Assembly: GCA_025352965.1 (NCBI GenBank)
Contig: JANXRP010000047.1
Location: 1-37,651 of the forward strand
DNA length: 37,651 nucleotides
DNA from: Comamonadaceae bacterium
GTDB taxonomy: Bacteria; Pseudomonadota; Gammaproteobacteria; Burkholderiales; Burkholderiaceae_C
Direction: 5' to 3'
The notes under the pieces were generated by a model. The model worked only from the letters and a program-made list of their open reading frames with translations, did not search any database and was not told the origin of the DNA. This document shows positions 1 through 9,338 of the stretch, piece after piece (position 1 is the stretch's first letter; each line of letters begins with the position of its first letter). A program made the translations under genes and the position numbers.

Positions 1-312
1 AGTCTCGCCACCTGTATCGCGCAGTCGCACGCTGCACAGGACGCCAGCACCCTATTGTCTTGCCCCGAGTTAAGGTACCCAACCCGAAGCCAGCCGATAA
101 AATTATCTTTACAGCCTGGAACCTCTGACTTGCGCTAGAGACCCCTTGCCCAGCCTATCGGCCTGCTGTTGTAAAGCTCACAGGCAATTAAGCTGCGAGT
201 GCGAAACGTTCGTCGTTTGCAGTTAGTTTTTTGAATCGATTTTTACGAGCGTGAATCAAGCTCGACATGCCCTGCTGCGCGTCCGTACCCACGTCGAAAC
301 CAGTGCAGCCCC
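1..312 (-). ncRNA. ssrA: tmRNA (ssrA), 3' end cut by window edge
   Basis: tmRNA rescues stalled ribosomes by acting first as an alanyl-tRNA and then as a short mRNA that adds a degradation tag. Read on the minus strand, the RNA starts GGGGCTGCACTGGTTTCGAC, the characteristic 5' half of the tRNA-like domain. About 90 nt further on is a short reading frame encoding ANDERFALAA followed by TAA (220 down to 188), a tag of the type known from Burkholderia and Bordetella. The remaining sequence fits the pseudoknot region. The 3' tRNA-like arm with the T loop and CCA end would lie before position 1, so roughly the last 60-90 nt are missing. The 5' end is 12 nt past the icd stop codon. The 5' motif and tag are seen directly; the exact 5' nucleotide is inferred. 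Confidence 0.95.
188..220 (-). other. tmRNA proteolysis-tag reading frame (ANDERFALAA-stop)
   Basis: Ten codons plus TAA on the minus strand, starting with a GCA resume codon and reading A-N-D-E-R-F-A-L-A-A. The C-terminal ALAA is the usual recognition end for ClpXP/ClpAP and SspB-assisted proteolysis. The codons are read directly from the sequence; the role is known for the family. Confidence 0.95.
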
Positions 313-321
313 AAGTCTCCT

Positions 322-350
322 ATTCTAAGCCGCTGCCAGCGCCGCATTAA
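322..350 (-). promoter_or_regulatory. Candidate ssrA promoter overlapping the end of icd
   Basis: On the minus strand, TAGAAT (327-322) lies 9 nt before the inferred tmRNA 5' end at 312 and is a good -10 element. It overlaps the icd stop codon. A weak -35-like TTAATG (350-345) sits 17 nt further upstream, inside the last icd codons. The -35 match is only about half of the consensus, so this is a tentative call. Confidence 0.4.
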
Positions 351-2556
351 ACGTGGCGCTTGGGCGCATGATCGCGGCCATCTTGGCAGGATCGGGCATG
401 TAGTAGCCGCCAATGTCCACGGCATGGCCTTGCACGGCGTTTAACTCATCCACAATTTTTTGCTCGTTGGTCGTCAGCGCTTTTGCTAACGGCGCAAAAC
501 GCGCTTGCAGGTCTTTGTCCTCGGTTTGCGCGGCCAATGCCTCAGCCCAGTACATCGCGAGGTAGAAGTGGCTGCCGCGGTTATCCAGCTGTCCTGTTTT
601 GGTTCTGGGACCTTTGTTGTTGTCCAGTAACTTGCCCGTAGCTTCGTCCAACGTTTTAGCGAGCAGTTTGGCTTTGTTATTGTTGGTTTTGATGCCAAGA
701 TCTTCAAAGCTGACCGCCAGCGCCAAGAACTCGCCCAAGGAGTCCCAGCGAAGGTGATTTTCTTCGACCAATTGCTGCACGTGCTTAGGTGCCGAGCCGC
801 CTGCGCCCGTTTCGTACATGCCGCCGCCTGCCATCAAGGGCACGATGGAGAGCATCTTGGCGGACGTTCCCAGTTCCATGATTGGGAAGAGGTCGGTCAG
901 GTAGTCGCGCAAGATATTGCCCGTAGCGGAAATGGTGTCTAGGCCACGTGCGACGCGCTCTAGCGTAAAGCGCATGGCGCGCACTTGGCTCATGATTTGG
1001 ATGTCGAGTCCAGCCGTATTGTGCTCGTGCAGGTACATCTTGACCTTGGTAATGAGCTGCGCTTCGTGCGGACGATATTGATCGAGCCAAAACACCACAG
1101 GCATGCCCGAGTTGCGTGCGCGCGTCACGGCAAGCTTCACCCAGTCGCGAATCGCGGCGTCTTTGACTTGGCACATTCGCCAGATGTCGCCCGCCTCGAC
1201 TTCCTCACTGAGCAGTACTTCGCCTGTGGCGATGTCCACGATATTGGCTGTGCCGCCTTCCGTCAGCTCAAACGTCTTGTCGTGCGAGCCGTATTCTTCG
1301 GCTTGCTGTGCCATCAGACCGACATTGGGAACGGTACCCATGGTCTTTGGATCAAACGCGCCATGCCATTTGCAAAAGTTGATGATCTCTTGGTAAATGC
1401 GAGCAAAGGTTGATTCTGGCATCACAGCCTTGACGTCTTTCAAGCGACCATCCGCGCCCCACATCTTGCCGCCGTTACGAATCATGGCTGGCATGGATGC
1501 ATCCACGATCACATCGTTGGGCGAGTGGAAGTTGGTGATGCCTTTGGCGGAGTCCACCATGGCGAGTTCTGGGCGGCCTTCGTGGCAGGCGTGCAGGTCG
1601 CGCTTGATTTCGTCTTGTTTGGACTGGGGCAACGTGGCAATCTTGTTATACAGATCAACCATGCCGTTATTGACGTTCACGCCCAGTTGGTCAAAGAGCT
1701 TGCCGTGCTTGTCAAAGGCATCTTTATAAAAAATCTTGACGCAGTGACCAAACACGATGGGGTGCGACACCTTCATCATGGTGGCTTTGACGTGTAGCGA
1801 GAACATCACGCCTGTGTCGTAAGCGTCCTCAATTTCTTTGGTGTAGAACTCGACGAGCGCTTTTTTGCTCATGTACATGCTGTCGATCACCTCACGGTCT
1901 AACAGCGATACCTTTTCTTTGAGCACAATGGTTTTGCCGCCTGCGGTAATCAGTTCCATGCGTACATCACGTGCGCGGTCTAGCGTCATCGATTTTTCGC
2001 CGTGATAGAAATCGCCCGCGTGCATGTGCGAGACGTGTGAGCGCGAGGCTTGACTCCAGTCGGCCATGCTGTGCGGATTTTTGCGGGCGTATTCTTTAAC
2101 GGCCTTAGGTGCTCGGCGGTCGGAGTTACCCTCGCGCAGCACAGGGTTGACGGCACTGCCCACGCAGCGGTTGTATTTGGCGCGGATAGCTTTTTCTTCT
2201 TCTGTTTTAGGCGCTTCTGGGTAGTCGGGAATCGCGTAGCCTTTGCCTTGCAGCTCTTTAATGGCACTGACCAATTGCCCCACCGACGCACTGATGTTGG
2301 GTAGCTTGATGATGTTGGTGCTGGCCAGGTGCGTCAGTTTGCCAAGTTCCGCCAGGGTATCGGGTACTTTTTGCTCAGGCTTTAAGCACTCAGGAAACTG
2401 CGCCAACGCACGCGCTGCGACTGAAATATCGCTCTCGGCTACTTCAATACCGGCAGGCGCAGCAAAGGTGCGAATGATGGGCAGTAGCGAACTGGTGGCT
2501 AGCAAAGGCGCTTCGTCTGTAAGGGTGTAGATGATTTTTGATTTGCTGGCAGCCAT
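325..2556 (-). CDS. icd: Isocitrate dehydrogenase, NADP-dependent, monomeric type
   Basis: Oxidative decarboxylation of isocitrate to 2-oxoglutarate with NADP+ in the TCA cycle, cytosolic. The 743-residue length matches the monomeric IDH family (about 740 aa), which is unrelated in size to the roughly 415-aa dimeric Icd. Family hallmarks include KLPNISAS near residues 85-92 and [11 protein letters not shown] at 140-150, the substrate-binding segment, plus long conserved blocks through the C-terminal half. The ATG at 2556 is preceded by TTAGGATCGCC, a reasonable ribosome-binding site. It is transcribed towards ssrA and away from the MFS gene at 2624. The frame is intact, with no oddities. Confidence 0.97.
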   Translation of the reverse strand: MAASKSKIIYTLTDEAPLLATSSLLPIIRTFAAPAGIEVAESDISVAARALAQFPECLKPEQKVPDTLAELGKLTHLASTNIIKLPNISASVGQLVSAIKELQGKGYAIPDYPEAPKTEEEKAIRAKYNRCVGSAVNPVLREGNSDRRAPKAVKEYARKNPHSMADWSQASRSHVSHMHAGDFYHGEKSMTLDRARDVRMELITAGGKTIVLKEKVSLLDREVIDSMYMSKKALVEFYTKEIEDAYDTGVMFSLHVKATMMKVSHPIVFGHCVKIFYKDAFDKHGKLFDQLGVNVNNGMVDLYNKIATLPQSKQDEIKRDLHACHEGRPELAMVDSAKGITNFHSPNDVIVDASMPAMIRNGGKMWGADGRLKDVKAVMPESTFARIYQEIINFCKWHGAFDPKTMGTVPNVGLMAQQAEEYGSHDKTFELTEGGTANIVDIATGEVLLSEEVEAGDIWRMCQVKDAAIRDWVKLAVTRARNSGMPVVFWLDQYRPHEAQLITKVKMYLHEHNTAGLDIQIMSQVRAMRFTLERVARGLDTISATGNILRDYLTDLFPIMELGTSAKMLSIVPLMAGGGMYETGAGGSAPKHVQQLVEENHLRWDSLGEFLALAVSFEDLGIKTNNNKAKLLAKTLDEATGKLLDNNKGPRTKTGQLDNRGSHFYLAMYWAEALAAQTEDKDLQARFAPLAKALTTNEQKIVDELNAVQGHAVDIGGYYMPDPAKMAAIMRPSATFNAALAAA

Positions 2557-2623
2557 GGCGATCCTAAGAGTGGTGAAATTGAGATGCCTTATTTTATCTG
2601 TTCCAGCGACTAGACTCCTATAT

Positions 2624-3781
2624 ATGACAAATGACTCAACTACTTTGCCTTCTTTGCGTGTAGCCGTGATCTTTGCGGCTGCTGTCGCTGTTGTGAATGG
2701 CTTTGGCCGCTTCGCCTACGCGCTCTTGCTCCCCGTGATGCGAGACGATTTGCACTGGGACTATGCGCTGTCAGGTTGGCTCAACACGGCTAACTCGGCG
2801 GGCTACGGCCTTGGCGCTTTGCTCGGGATGCTGCTTTTGGCTCGTACCAAACCAGCGCTTTTATTTGTCTGGGGGTTAGCGATTGCGGTGGCGACGCTGC
2901 TCTTGTGTGGGCTCACACGCGAGTTGTCCACCATGATGTTTTTACGTTTCATTTGCGGTATTGGTTCGGCATGGGTATTTGCTTGCGGCGGCGCATTGAT
3001 TGCGGCCAAGTACAGCAGCGAGCCCGCTAGGTCCGCATCGGCTATTGCGATCTATTACGCGGGCGGTGGGCTTGGGATTGCAACCAGCGGCCTCTTGATC
3101 TACCCCGTGCTAAGCCAAGACTGGGCATGGCCTCTTGGCTGGTTGGCGCTTGGTGCGGCAGGGTTGATTTTGTCGCTGTGGCCAGCAAAATTGGCGCTGC
3201 AAATTGGCGGAGCGTCTAGCTCAAAAAATAACGAGTCCATGCCACGGGGACGCTTTCAAATCATCAGCTGGGCATACTTTCTCTTTGGCGTGGGCTACAT
3301 CGTCTACCTGACGTTTGTGGTGGCATGGTTGCGTGAGATGCAGCTAGGTAACAGCGCTGCCACGATGGTTTGGTTGGTGCTAGGCGTGGCCTGCATGGGC
3401 TCGGGCTATGTGTGGAAGGGCGTGATGGCGCGTTGGCAGCCGACCACCACGTTTGCTGCGGCGACGCTGTGTACGGCAATGGGGACGGCACTGCCATTGG
3501 CTTCCCAGAGCATCCTTGTCTTACTCATCTCCGCTGTACTGGTTGGTGGCTCATTCTTTATGGCACCAGGCGCCATGATGGCACTGGCTCGAAAGACCCT
3601 ACCGCAAAACCTGTGGGCAAAAGCCATGAACTTCTTCACCATGATTTTTGCTGTTGGCCAAGCGGCAGGCCCCGTGGCGGCTGGTTGGATCGCCGATACC
3701 TACGGCATGAATATCGCCATGGCGGCGGGGGCAGGTGTGCTGGTGCTTGCAGCGGGACTGGCGAAATTGCAGCGTAGCTAA
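2624..3781 (+). CDS. MFS transporter, YbfB/YjiJ-like family
   Basis: Predicted inner-membrane major facilitator with about 12 hydrophobic segments and 385 residues. The N-terminal [14 protein letters not shown] and the following [19 protein letters not shown] are typical of the YbfB/YjiJ branch; substrate unknown. An upstream ATG at 2531 would extend the protein by 31 residues but would run back into the icd start. The ATG at 2624 (MTNDSTTLP) places the first membrane helix directly after a short cytoplasmic tail and is preferred, although no clear Shine-Dalgarno precedes it. The gene is divergent from icd and convergent with gph; its TAA directly abuts the gph stop with no bases between. Confidence 0.85.
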   Translation: MTNDSTTLPSLRVAVIFAAAVAVVNGFGRFAYALLLPVMRDDLHWDYALSGWLNTANSAGYGLGALLGMLLLARTKPALLFVWGLAIAVATLLLCGLTRELSTMMFLRFICGIGSAWVFACGGALIAAKYSSEPARSASAIAIYYAGGGLGIATSGLLIYPVLSQDWAWPLGWLALGAAGLILSLWPAKLALQIGGASSSKNNESMPRGRFQIISWAYFLFGVGYIVYLTFVVAWLREMQLGNSAATMVWLVLGVACMGSGYVWKGVMARWQPTTTFAAATLCTAMGTALPLASQSILVLLISAVLVGGSFFMAPGAMMALARKTLPQNLWAKAMNFFTMIFAVGQAAGPVAAGWIADTYGMNIAMAAGAGVLVLAAGLAKLQRS

Positions 3782-4462
3782 TTAGCCCAGCAGCGCTAGT
3801 AAATCCGCAGGCTGATGCAGCACATGATCTGCGTTCCAAGTCGTCAGTTCATGTTCGCCTTCGTACCCCCAAGTCACGGCGATGGTCGTTATGCCAGCGG
3901 CGTGACCTGCGTCAATGTCGCGTTTATCGTCACCCAAATACCAGCAGCGTGCGGGGTCAACGTTTGCGAGGCGGCAAGCCTCTAAAAGCGGTGCTGGATG
4001 GGGCTTGGCGTGAGGTGTGGTGTCGCCGCTCACCACGGCGCAGCAGCCTTGCAGTACGGGCATCAGCGCGACGAGCGGATCGGTAAAGCGCTTTGACTTG
4101 TTGGTCACGATACCCCATAAGATGCCACGTGCCTCAATGCCTCGCAGCATGTCGTTTACGCCAGTAAAGGCGAAAGTGCGAGCATTGGCAGCACCAATCG
4201 AGGCTTCGTAATTGGCAAAAAATTCTTCACGCATCGCTGCAAAATCGGCGTGATCGGGTGCCATATCAAATGCTATTTTGAGCATGCCGCGTGCGCCAGC
4301 ACCAGCCATCGGACGATAGAGCGCATCTGGTAGCGAGGGCAGTCCACGCGCTAATCGCATTTTGTCGGCTGCGGCGCCTAAATCGGGTGCGCTGTCGATA
4401 AGTGTGCCGTCTAAATCAAAAAAAATCGCAGCAGGACGTGCGAGTTGTTTAGCGCCATTCAT
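3782..4462 (-). CDS. gph: Phosphoglycolate phosphatase-type HAD hydrolase
   Basis: HAD-superfamily phosphatase of 226 residues, the usual size for Gph. Motif I is DLDGT, with nucleophile D16 and acid/base D18. Motif II is the TNK at 120-122, motif III is K153 in HAKPHP, and motif IV is GDDKRD at 177-182. A helical cap domain lies at about residues 28-95. It would dephosphorylate 2-phosphoglycolate or a related small phosphosugar; a MupP-like (MurNAc-6-phosphate) role is also possible for this subfamily. Its ATG overlaps the ubiG stop by 4 nt (ATGA), so the two are co-transcribed, as is common in Burkholderiales (from memory). Confidence 0.88.
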   Translation of the reverse strand: MNGAKQLARPAAIFFDLDGTLIDSAPDLGAAADKMRLARGLPSLPDALYRPMAGAGARGMLKIAFDMAPDHADFAAMREEFFANYEASIGAANARTFAFTGVNDMLRGIEARGILWGIVTNKSKRFTDPLVALMPVLQGCCAVVSGDTTPHAKPHPAPLLEACRLANVDPARCWYLGDDKRDIDAGHAAGITTIAVTWGYEGEHELTTWNADHVLHQPADLLALLG

Positions 4463-5193
4463 ATTTTTTGCATCGCAATCATGTAATTCACGCTGGTGTT
4501 GTCATTCAAGGAATAGCGCTGGGTGATTGGGCTGTAGCCCAATCCCCGTGTGGCTTGCGGGGCAAGACCGCTACTTCGTGCCCAGCGCATGAGTTCGGCG
4601 GGCTGGATGAATTTGGCATATTCATGCGTGCCGCGCGGAATCAGTCCGAGTACATATTCCGCGCCCACAATCGCCTGTGTAAAAGATTGCAAATTGCGGT
4701 TGATGGTAGAAAAAAACACCCAGCCGTTTGGTTTTACTAAATCGGCACAAGCGCGGACGATGGCAGCGGGATCGGGCACATGCTCTAGCATCTCCATGCA
4801 GGTCACGATGTCAAACGATGCGGGCGACTCCTCTGCCAGCGCCTCCGCACTAATCTCACGATAACTCACGCTGGGCGTACCTGCTTCCAGCGCATGTAAC
4901 TGCGCAATTTGTAGTGATTCACGGCCTAAATCAATCCCTAAAACTGAAGCACCAATCGCATCTTTGTTGGCGAGGTGTGCCATGCTGTCGGCAAGAATAC
5001 CTCCGCCGCAGCCCACGTCCAGTATGCGTTTTCCCCTTAGAGAAGCCATAGAGTCAATCCAATCGAGGCGCAGTGGATTGATGGTGTGCAGTGCGCCAAA
5101 TGAGCGACTGTTGGTATTCCACCAATCGTGAGCGACATCGGTAAACTTAGCTAGCTCGGCAGAGTCGAAGTTTGGAGGGGCGGGTGCGTTCAT
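4459..5193 (-). CDS. ubiG: Ubiquinone biosynthesis O-methyltransferase
   Basis: SAM-dependent O-methyltransferase performing both O-methylations in ubiquinone synthesis (a 3-demethylubiquinone to ubiquinone step and an earlier 2-polyprenyl-catechol step). The protein is 244 residues, close to E. coli UbiG (240). The SAM-binding motif ILDVGCGGGILADS is at 57-70 and the conserved CMEMLEHVPDP follows at about 132-142. The NPLRLDWI segment near residue 39 is also a family signature. The frame is open for 40 codons further upstream, but MNAPAPPNFDSAELAKF aligns with the family N-terminus, so I chose 5193. The start lies only 16 nt from the divergently oriented FAD-oxidoreductase ATG. Confidence 0.95.
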   Translation of the reverse strand: MNAPAPPNFDSAELAKFTDVAHDWWNTNSRSFGALHTINPLRLDWIDSMASLRGKRILDVGCGGGILADSMAHLANKDAIGASVLGIDLGRESLQIAQLHALEAGTPSVSYREISAEALAEESPASFDIVTCMEMLEHVPDPAAIVRACADLVKPNGWVFFSTINRNLQSFTQAIVGAEYVLGLIPRGTHEYAKFIQPAELMRWARSSGLAPQATRGLGYSPITQRYSLNDNTSVNYMIAMQKI

Positions 5194-5201
5194 GCTGTAA
5201 T
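5172..5201 (+). promoter_or_regulatory. Candidate sigma-70 promoter for the lipid operon, implying a leaderless mRNA
   Basis: TTGGAG (5172-5177) and TGTAAT (5196-5201) are separated by 18 nt and resemble -35 and -10 boxes. Transcription would begin at about 5208-5210, directly at the ATG at 5210, which has no Shine-Dalgarno in front of it. The boxes lie across the 5' end of the divergent ubiG gene. This is a pattern match by eye only. Confidence 0.35.
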
Positions 5202-5209
5202 TGTCTCTT

Positions 5210-6529
5210 ATGAACCATAAACAAACGATGTGCGAGGTTGCTGTGGTCGGCAGCGGGATTGCGGGTCTTTCCGCCGCTTGGCATTTGGCGCAAGATGTGC
5301 GGTGCAAGGTCACGCTGTATGAGTCCGAGTTGCGCCCTGGCGGTCACGCGCATACGGTGGATGTCACGATTGGCAGAAAAACCTTTGGCGTGGATACGGG
5401 GTTTTTGGTCTTCAATCACAAAACCTATCCTGGGCTCACGCCATTTCTTGAGCACCTAGGTGTGGTGACAGCGCCATCCGATATGGGGTTTTCTGTGCAA
5501 GTTGGGAAGTCTCTTGAGTGGGCGGGCAATAGCCTATCGAGCGTTTTTACCCAGCGCAAAAACTTGGCTAACCTTCGTTTTTGGCGAATGCTGCAAGGCA
5601 TGCTGCGCTTCAATAAAGCTGCCACAAGCTTTGCGCTAGCGCCACCCAACACCACGCAAACCTTGGGCGAATATCTGGTTGCCAATCGATACAGTGCCGA
5701 GTTGCGCGATTGGTATTTGATCCCGATGGCGGCGGCCATTTGGAGTTGCCCGACCGAGACCATGCTGGCGTATCCGATGGCGACGTTCTCGCGCTTTTGC
5801 CATAACCACGGACTCTTGCAAATCACGAATCGTCCCCAGTGGTACACAGTGCAGGGCGGCTCCCGACATTACGTGAATAAAGTGCTGGAGGCCTTATCCA
5901 TTAAGGGTTGTGAGCTACACCTGGGACAAGCAGTGACGAAGATTGAGCGCAGGCTTAGCAAGGGTGATGCTGGCGTTACCGTGCATACAGCAACGGGCTC
6001 AGAGCGTTTTGATGCCGTCGTTGTGGCGACGCATTCGGATCAAGCGCTTCGCTTGCTGGACGCGCCAACCGAGGGCGAGCAGCGTATTTTGGGAGCGATT
6101 CGGTATCAACCCAACCTTGCCGTGCTACATACAGATCGTTCGGTGCTGCCTAGTCATTCGAGGGCTTGGGCGGCGTGGAATTACGAGACTCAATCTAGTG
6201 GCACTCATCCAAACAGTCAGCGCGTTTGCCTGCACTATTTGCTCAACAAACTACAGCCATTGCCTGTGGGGTTGGACACGCCCGTGCTGGTGAGTTTGAA
6301 TCCGCTGGGCAAGATAGACCCTGCCAAAGTGATCCAAACGTTTGACTATGACCATCCCGTATTTGACAGTGCGGCTATTGCGGCGCAGCAAGCGCTGCCA
6401 AGCATTCAAGAGGATAAGGCGGGAGGCGGCATCTGGTTTGCTGGCGCGTGGGCGAATTACGGATTTCATGAAGATGGCTTCCAGTCGGGCAGGTCGGCTG
6501 CACAGGCGTTGTTGGCTGGGTTGGCATGA
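5210..6529 (+). CDS. FAD-dependent oxidoreductase (amine-oxidase fold, COG2907-like)
   Basis: Predicted FAD-binding oxidoreductase of 439 residues from the ATG at 5210. The N-terminal Rossmann motif GSGIAGL is at residues 14-20, followed by a YESELRPGGHAHT segment that contacts FAD in amine oxidase-like enzymes. The C-terminal FAGAWANYGFHEDGFQSG block is the second FAD-contact region. Proteins of this family sit next to DUF1365 and a CFA-synthase-like methyltransferase in many proteobacteria, as here, which points to modification of membrane fatty acids; the reaction is not established from the sequence. TTG at 5201 or ATG at 5228 are alternative starts. The stop overlaps the next gene by 4 nt (ATGA). 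Confidence 0.88.
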   Translation: MNHKQTMCEVAVVGSGIAGLSAAWHLAQDVRCKVTLYESELRPGGHAHTVDVTIGRKTFGVDTGFLVFNHKTYPGLTPFLEHLGVVTAPSDMGFSVQVGKSLEWAGNSLSSVFTQRKNLANLRFWRMLQGMLRFNKAATSFALAPPNTTQTLGEYLVANRYSAELRDWYLIPMAAAIWSCPTETMLAYPMATFSRFCHNHGLLQITNRPQWYTVQGGSRHYVNKVLEALSIKGCELHLGQAVTKIERRLSKGDAGVTVHTATGSERFDAVVVATHSDQALRLLDAPTEGEQRILGAIRYQPNLAVLHTDRSVLPSHSRAWAAWNYETQSSGTHPNSQRVCLHYLLNKLQPLPVGLDTPVLVSLNPLGKIDPAKVIQTFDYDHPVFDSAAIAAQQALPSIQEDKAGGGIWFAGAWANYGFHEDGFQSGRSAAQALLAGLA

Positions 6530-7383
6530 AGCCCTCTTTAACAGCAGATGTTGCGCTTGAGTTTGGCTTTGGCGTGACGCGTCACAAAAGGCTCTGGCCG
6601 AAAGAAAACAGCTTCGAGGTGGGCAGTGTGTTTGTGCGTCTTCCTATGCGGACTATTGCCTCGCAGCCCGCATCCCGATTGGCTTTTGGGCTATTTGGTC
6701 TGAACAAGCCCAGCCCGCTTGGCTTTGCGGACAGTGACCATTTTGAGCGTCACAAAACGCACGGTAGCGCGTTGGCGGCACTCGACAAACTGCTAGTTGA
6801 GCAGGGCATCACGTCTTGCACGGGTGAGCAGGCGGGCGAGGTGTGGCTACACACGTTTCCGCGTGTGCTGGGCTATGCGTTTAAACCCGTGAGCTTTTGG
6901 TTTTGTCACGACAGCAGTCATGTGCTGCGCGCTGTGGTGGTTGAAGTGCACAACACCTTTGGCGAGCAGCATAGCTATTTGCTGCATCACAAAGACGGCT
7001 CGCCGCTTTTGGATGGGCAAATGATGGTGGCACAAAAGGTGTTTCATGTCAGTCCGTTTTTCCCTGTGCGCGGTGAGTATCGCTTTAGATGGCATATCGG
7101 AGCGACCGATTTGAATCCAAACCGCTCGGTCGTGCGTATTGACTATATGGACGCGCACCACCATCCCGAGCAACCACATGACATCACGCTGTCGACCAGT
7201 ATTGCTGGACGGCATGTGTCCGTGACGGTTTTGAGTAGCCTGCGCGTCTTGATCGGGTATCCCTTTAGCGCCTTGATGGTAGTCTTGCGGATACATTTTC
7301 AAGCGCTCAAGCTATGGTGCAAGGGTGCGCATTTTTATCGCTTGCCAAGCAAGCCTTCTACCGATGTCACGCACAGTCAATGA
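6526..7383 (+). CDS. DUF1365 family protein
   Basis: Protein of 285 residues matching the DUF1365 family, recognised by the N-terminal HKRLWPKENSFEV (about 20-32), the central GYAFKPVSFWFCHD (116-129) and conserved HVSPFFPV and PFSALMVVLRIHFQALKLW segments. The biochemical role is unknown. It is regularly found between a COG2907 FAD oxidoreductase and a CFA-synthase-like methyltransferase, and that linkage suggests a part in making or handling modified acyl chains. It starts inside the stop of the preceding gene (ATGA) and its last 20 nt overlap the likely start of the next gene, so translation is probably coupled. Confidence 0.88.
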   Translation: MKPSLTADVALEFGFGVTRHKRLWPKENSFEVGSVFVRLPMRTIASQPASRLAFGLFGLNKPSPLGFADSDHFERHKTHGSALAALDKLLVEQGITSCTGEQAGEVWLHTFPRVLGYAFKPVSFWFCHDSSHVLRAVVVEVHNTFGEQHSYLLHHKDGSPLLDGQMMVAQKVFHVSPFFPVRGEYRFRWHIGATDLNPNRSVVRIDYMDAHHHPEQPHDITLSTSIAGRHVSVTVLSSLRVLIGYPFSALMVVLRIHFQALKLWCKGAHFYRLPSKPSTDVTHSQ

Positions 7384-8545
7384 ACGCATTATTTTTGGAA
7401 TGTTGGAGAAACTCCAGCACGGGACATTAACACTCACAGCGCCTAGTGGCAAGGTGTATCCATTTGGCACGGCTCAAAGCCTTGATCCATATGGCTTGTC
7501 GGCCGATCTCCAGATTTTGGACAAGCAGGTCTACAGCGATATCTTGCGTGGTGGCGATATCGCTTTTGCTGAAATGTTTATGCACGGCAAAGTGACCACG
7601 ACGGATTTGCCGTTACTACTCAAACTTTTTGTCAAAAACCGTCAAGCGATTGAGGCTGCGCTGCATGGTAGTTGGTGGGGCGTGCTATTAGATCGTTTGC
7701 TGCACGTCTTCAGGCGCAACACCAAGCGCCAAGCGCGAAAAAACATTGAGGCGCATTACGATTTAGGCAATGATTTTTATAAGCTGTGGTTAGACCCTAG
7801 CATGACCTATAGCAGTGCATTGTTTTTGGGTGCTGACGTTTCTTTGCCAGTGGCGCAAGAAGCCAAGTACCAACGCGTGCTGGGGCAGCTTGGGAACGCC
7901 AAAAATATTCTGGAAATTGGCTGCGGCTGGGGTGGTTTTGCAGATGTGGCAAGCGCAGCAGGACGACGCATCACGGGGTTGACGCTCTCGACCGAGCAGT
8001 TGAACTACGCCAATGAGCGAATCGCCAAATTGGGACGCGCGGAGGCAGCTGATTTGAAATTGCAAGACTACCGCGACGAATCTAATCAATATGACGGCAT
8101 TGCCAGCATCGAAATGTTTGAAGCCGTCGGTGAGGCCTATTGGCCATCGTACTTTGCGTGCGTCGCGCGTAATTTGAAAGCGGGCGGTAGAGCCTGTATC
8201 CAAAGCATCACGATTCGCGACGAGCTGTTTGAGCGTTATCGCAAGGGAACAGATTTTATTCAGCGCTATATTTTTCCTGGCGGTATGTTGCCAAGCCCGA
8301 GCGTCTTTGCGCAGGTCGCATCCAGCCATGGCTTGCGCGTGATTGAGACGTTTGAGTTTGGCGCTGACTATGCGCGAACGTTGGCGGTATGGCGAAGTCA
8401 TTTCTTAGCTAAATTGGACGAGGTGCGCGCGCTGGGATATCCAGATAAATTTATCCGTATGTGGGATTTTTATTTGGCGTATTGCGAAGCAGGCTTTGAG
8501 TCGGGTGATACCAGTGTGATGCATTTCACGCTAGAAAAAGCGTGA
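7364..8545 (+). CDS. Cyclopropane-fatty-acyl-phospholipid synthase-like methyltransferase
   Basis: SAM-dependent methyltransferase of the CFA synthase family, 393 residues, expected to act at the membrane on unsaturated acyl chains of phospholipids. HYDLGNDFYKLWLD (131-144) and the SAM-binding ILEIGCGWGG (182-191) are family signatures, and the C-terminal YLAYCEAGF (about 370-378) is conserved. A GTG at 7325 would add 13 residues but overlaps the DUF1365 gene by 59 nt; the ATG at 7364 (MSRTVNERI) overlaps it by 20 nt and is preferred, with the ATG at 7400 a further option. Whether the product is a cyclopropane ring or a methylated or furan precursor cannot be told from sequence. Confidence 0.9.
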   Translation: MSRTVNERIIFGMLEKLQHGTLTLTAPSGKVYPFGTAQSLDPYGLSADLQILDKQVYSDILRGGDIAFAEMFMHGKVTTTDLPLLLKLFVKNRQAIEAALHGSWWGVLLDRLLHVFRRNTKRQARKNIEAHYDLGNDFYKLWLDPSMTYSSALFLGADVSLPVAQEAKYQRVLGQLGNAKNILEIGCGWGGFADVASAAGRRITGLTLSTEQLNYANERIAKLGRAEAADLKLQDYRDESNQYDGIASIEMFEAVGEAYWPSYFACVARNLKAGGRACIQSITIRDELFERYRKGTDFIQRYIFPGGMLPSPSVFAQVASSHGLRVIETFEFGADYARTLAVWRSHFLAKLDEVRALGYPDKFIRMWDFYLAYCEAGFESGDTSVMHFTLEKA

Positions 8546-8555
8546 TGATGTAGCC

Positions 8556-9338
8556 ATGAGCTTCAACCCCAAAATCAAAGCCACCGATTGGCAAGGCAAA
8601 AGCATCTGGTTGATTGGCGCGTCCACGGGCATTGGGGAGGCGTTGGCGCGACGACTCTCTAGCCTTGGTGCGCAGGTCATCTTGAGCGCGAGACATGCGG
8701 AGCGTTTGGCGGCTCTCTCAAACGAGCTACCACGCTCTAGCCCATTAGCAATGGACTTTACCGATAGTAAGGCTGTAGAAGCCATATGGCATAAGGCTTG
8801 CGAGGCATCTGCGCCAAGCGCTTTGCCTGATATGGTGATTGTGAATGCGGGTAGCTACGAGCCGATGCTGGCGCAGGATTTTGATCTTCAGCGTGCCAAA
8901 CAGCAGTTTGAGGTTAACGTAGGGGGCCCTCTCAATGTGCTGGCTGAGGTGCTGCCTGCGTACACGGCGGCCAAGCGTGGGCATGTGGTGCTGGTCTCCA
9001 GCGTGGCGGGTTATCGTGCACTGCCCAAAGCCTTGGTGTACGGCGCTAGCAAGTCGGCGCTGAGTTATATGGCGGAGACGCTCTATTTGGAGCTAGCAAA
9101 CAAGGGTGTTGCCGTGACGCTGGTGTGCCCAGGGTTTGTCAAAACGCCGCTCACCGCCGACAATGATTTCGACATGCCAGCACTCATTTCGGCCGCGGAG
9201 GCAGCAGAGCAGATTGTGCGTGGACTTGCCAAAGGTGAGTTTGAAATTCATTTCCCCAAACGGTTTACGCGCTTCTTAAAAGTGCTGGGTTGGCTGCCGC
9301 GCAGTATTTATTTCAAACTGGTGAGAAAACTTTTATGA
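8556..9338 (+). CDS. Short-chain dehydrogenase/reductase
   Basis: Classical SDR of 260 residues. It has the cofactor motif GASTGIGE (21-28), the structural NAG (97-99) and the catalytic set S149, Y162 and K166 (YxxxK in VYGASK). The basic residues after the first strand (SARHAER) favour NADP(H). The C-terminal hydrophobic stretch (about 238-258) with arginines may associate with the membrane. It starts 10 nt after the methyltransferase gene and ends in a 4-nt overlap with the NTF2-like gene, so it belongs to the same operon. The substrate is unknown; by context it is a lipid or lipid-derived carbonyl or hydroxyl. Confidence 0.9.
   Translation: MSFNPKIKATDWQGKSIWLIGASTGIGEALARRLSSLGAQVILSARHAERLAALSNELPRSSPLAMDFTDSKAVEAIWHKACEASAPSALPDMVIVNAGSYEPMLAQDFDLQRAKQQFEVNVGGPLNVLAEVLPAYTAAKRGHVVLVSSVAGYRALPKALVYGASKSALSYMAETLYLELANKGVAVTLVCPGFVKTPLTADNDFDMPALISAAEAAEQIVRGLAKGEFEIHFPKRFTRFLKVLGWLPRSIYFKLVRKLL

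Noticed and set aside
7790-8401. 203-residue open frame opposite the CFA-like methyltransferase gene
   Set aside because: Antisense shadow; the plus strand encodes clear SAM-binding and family motifs over the same interval.
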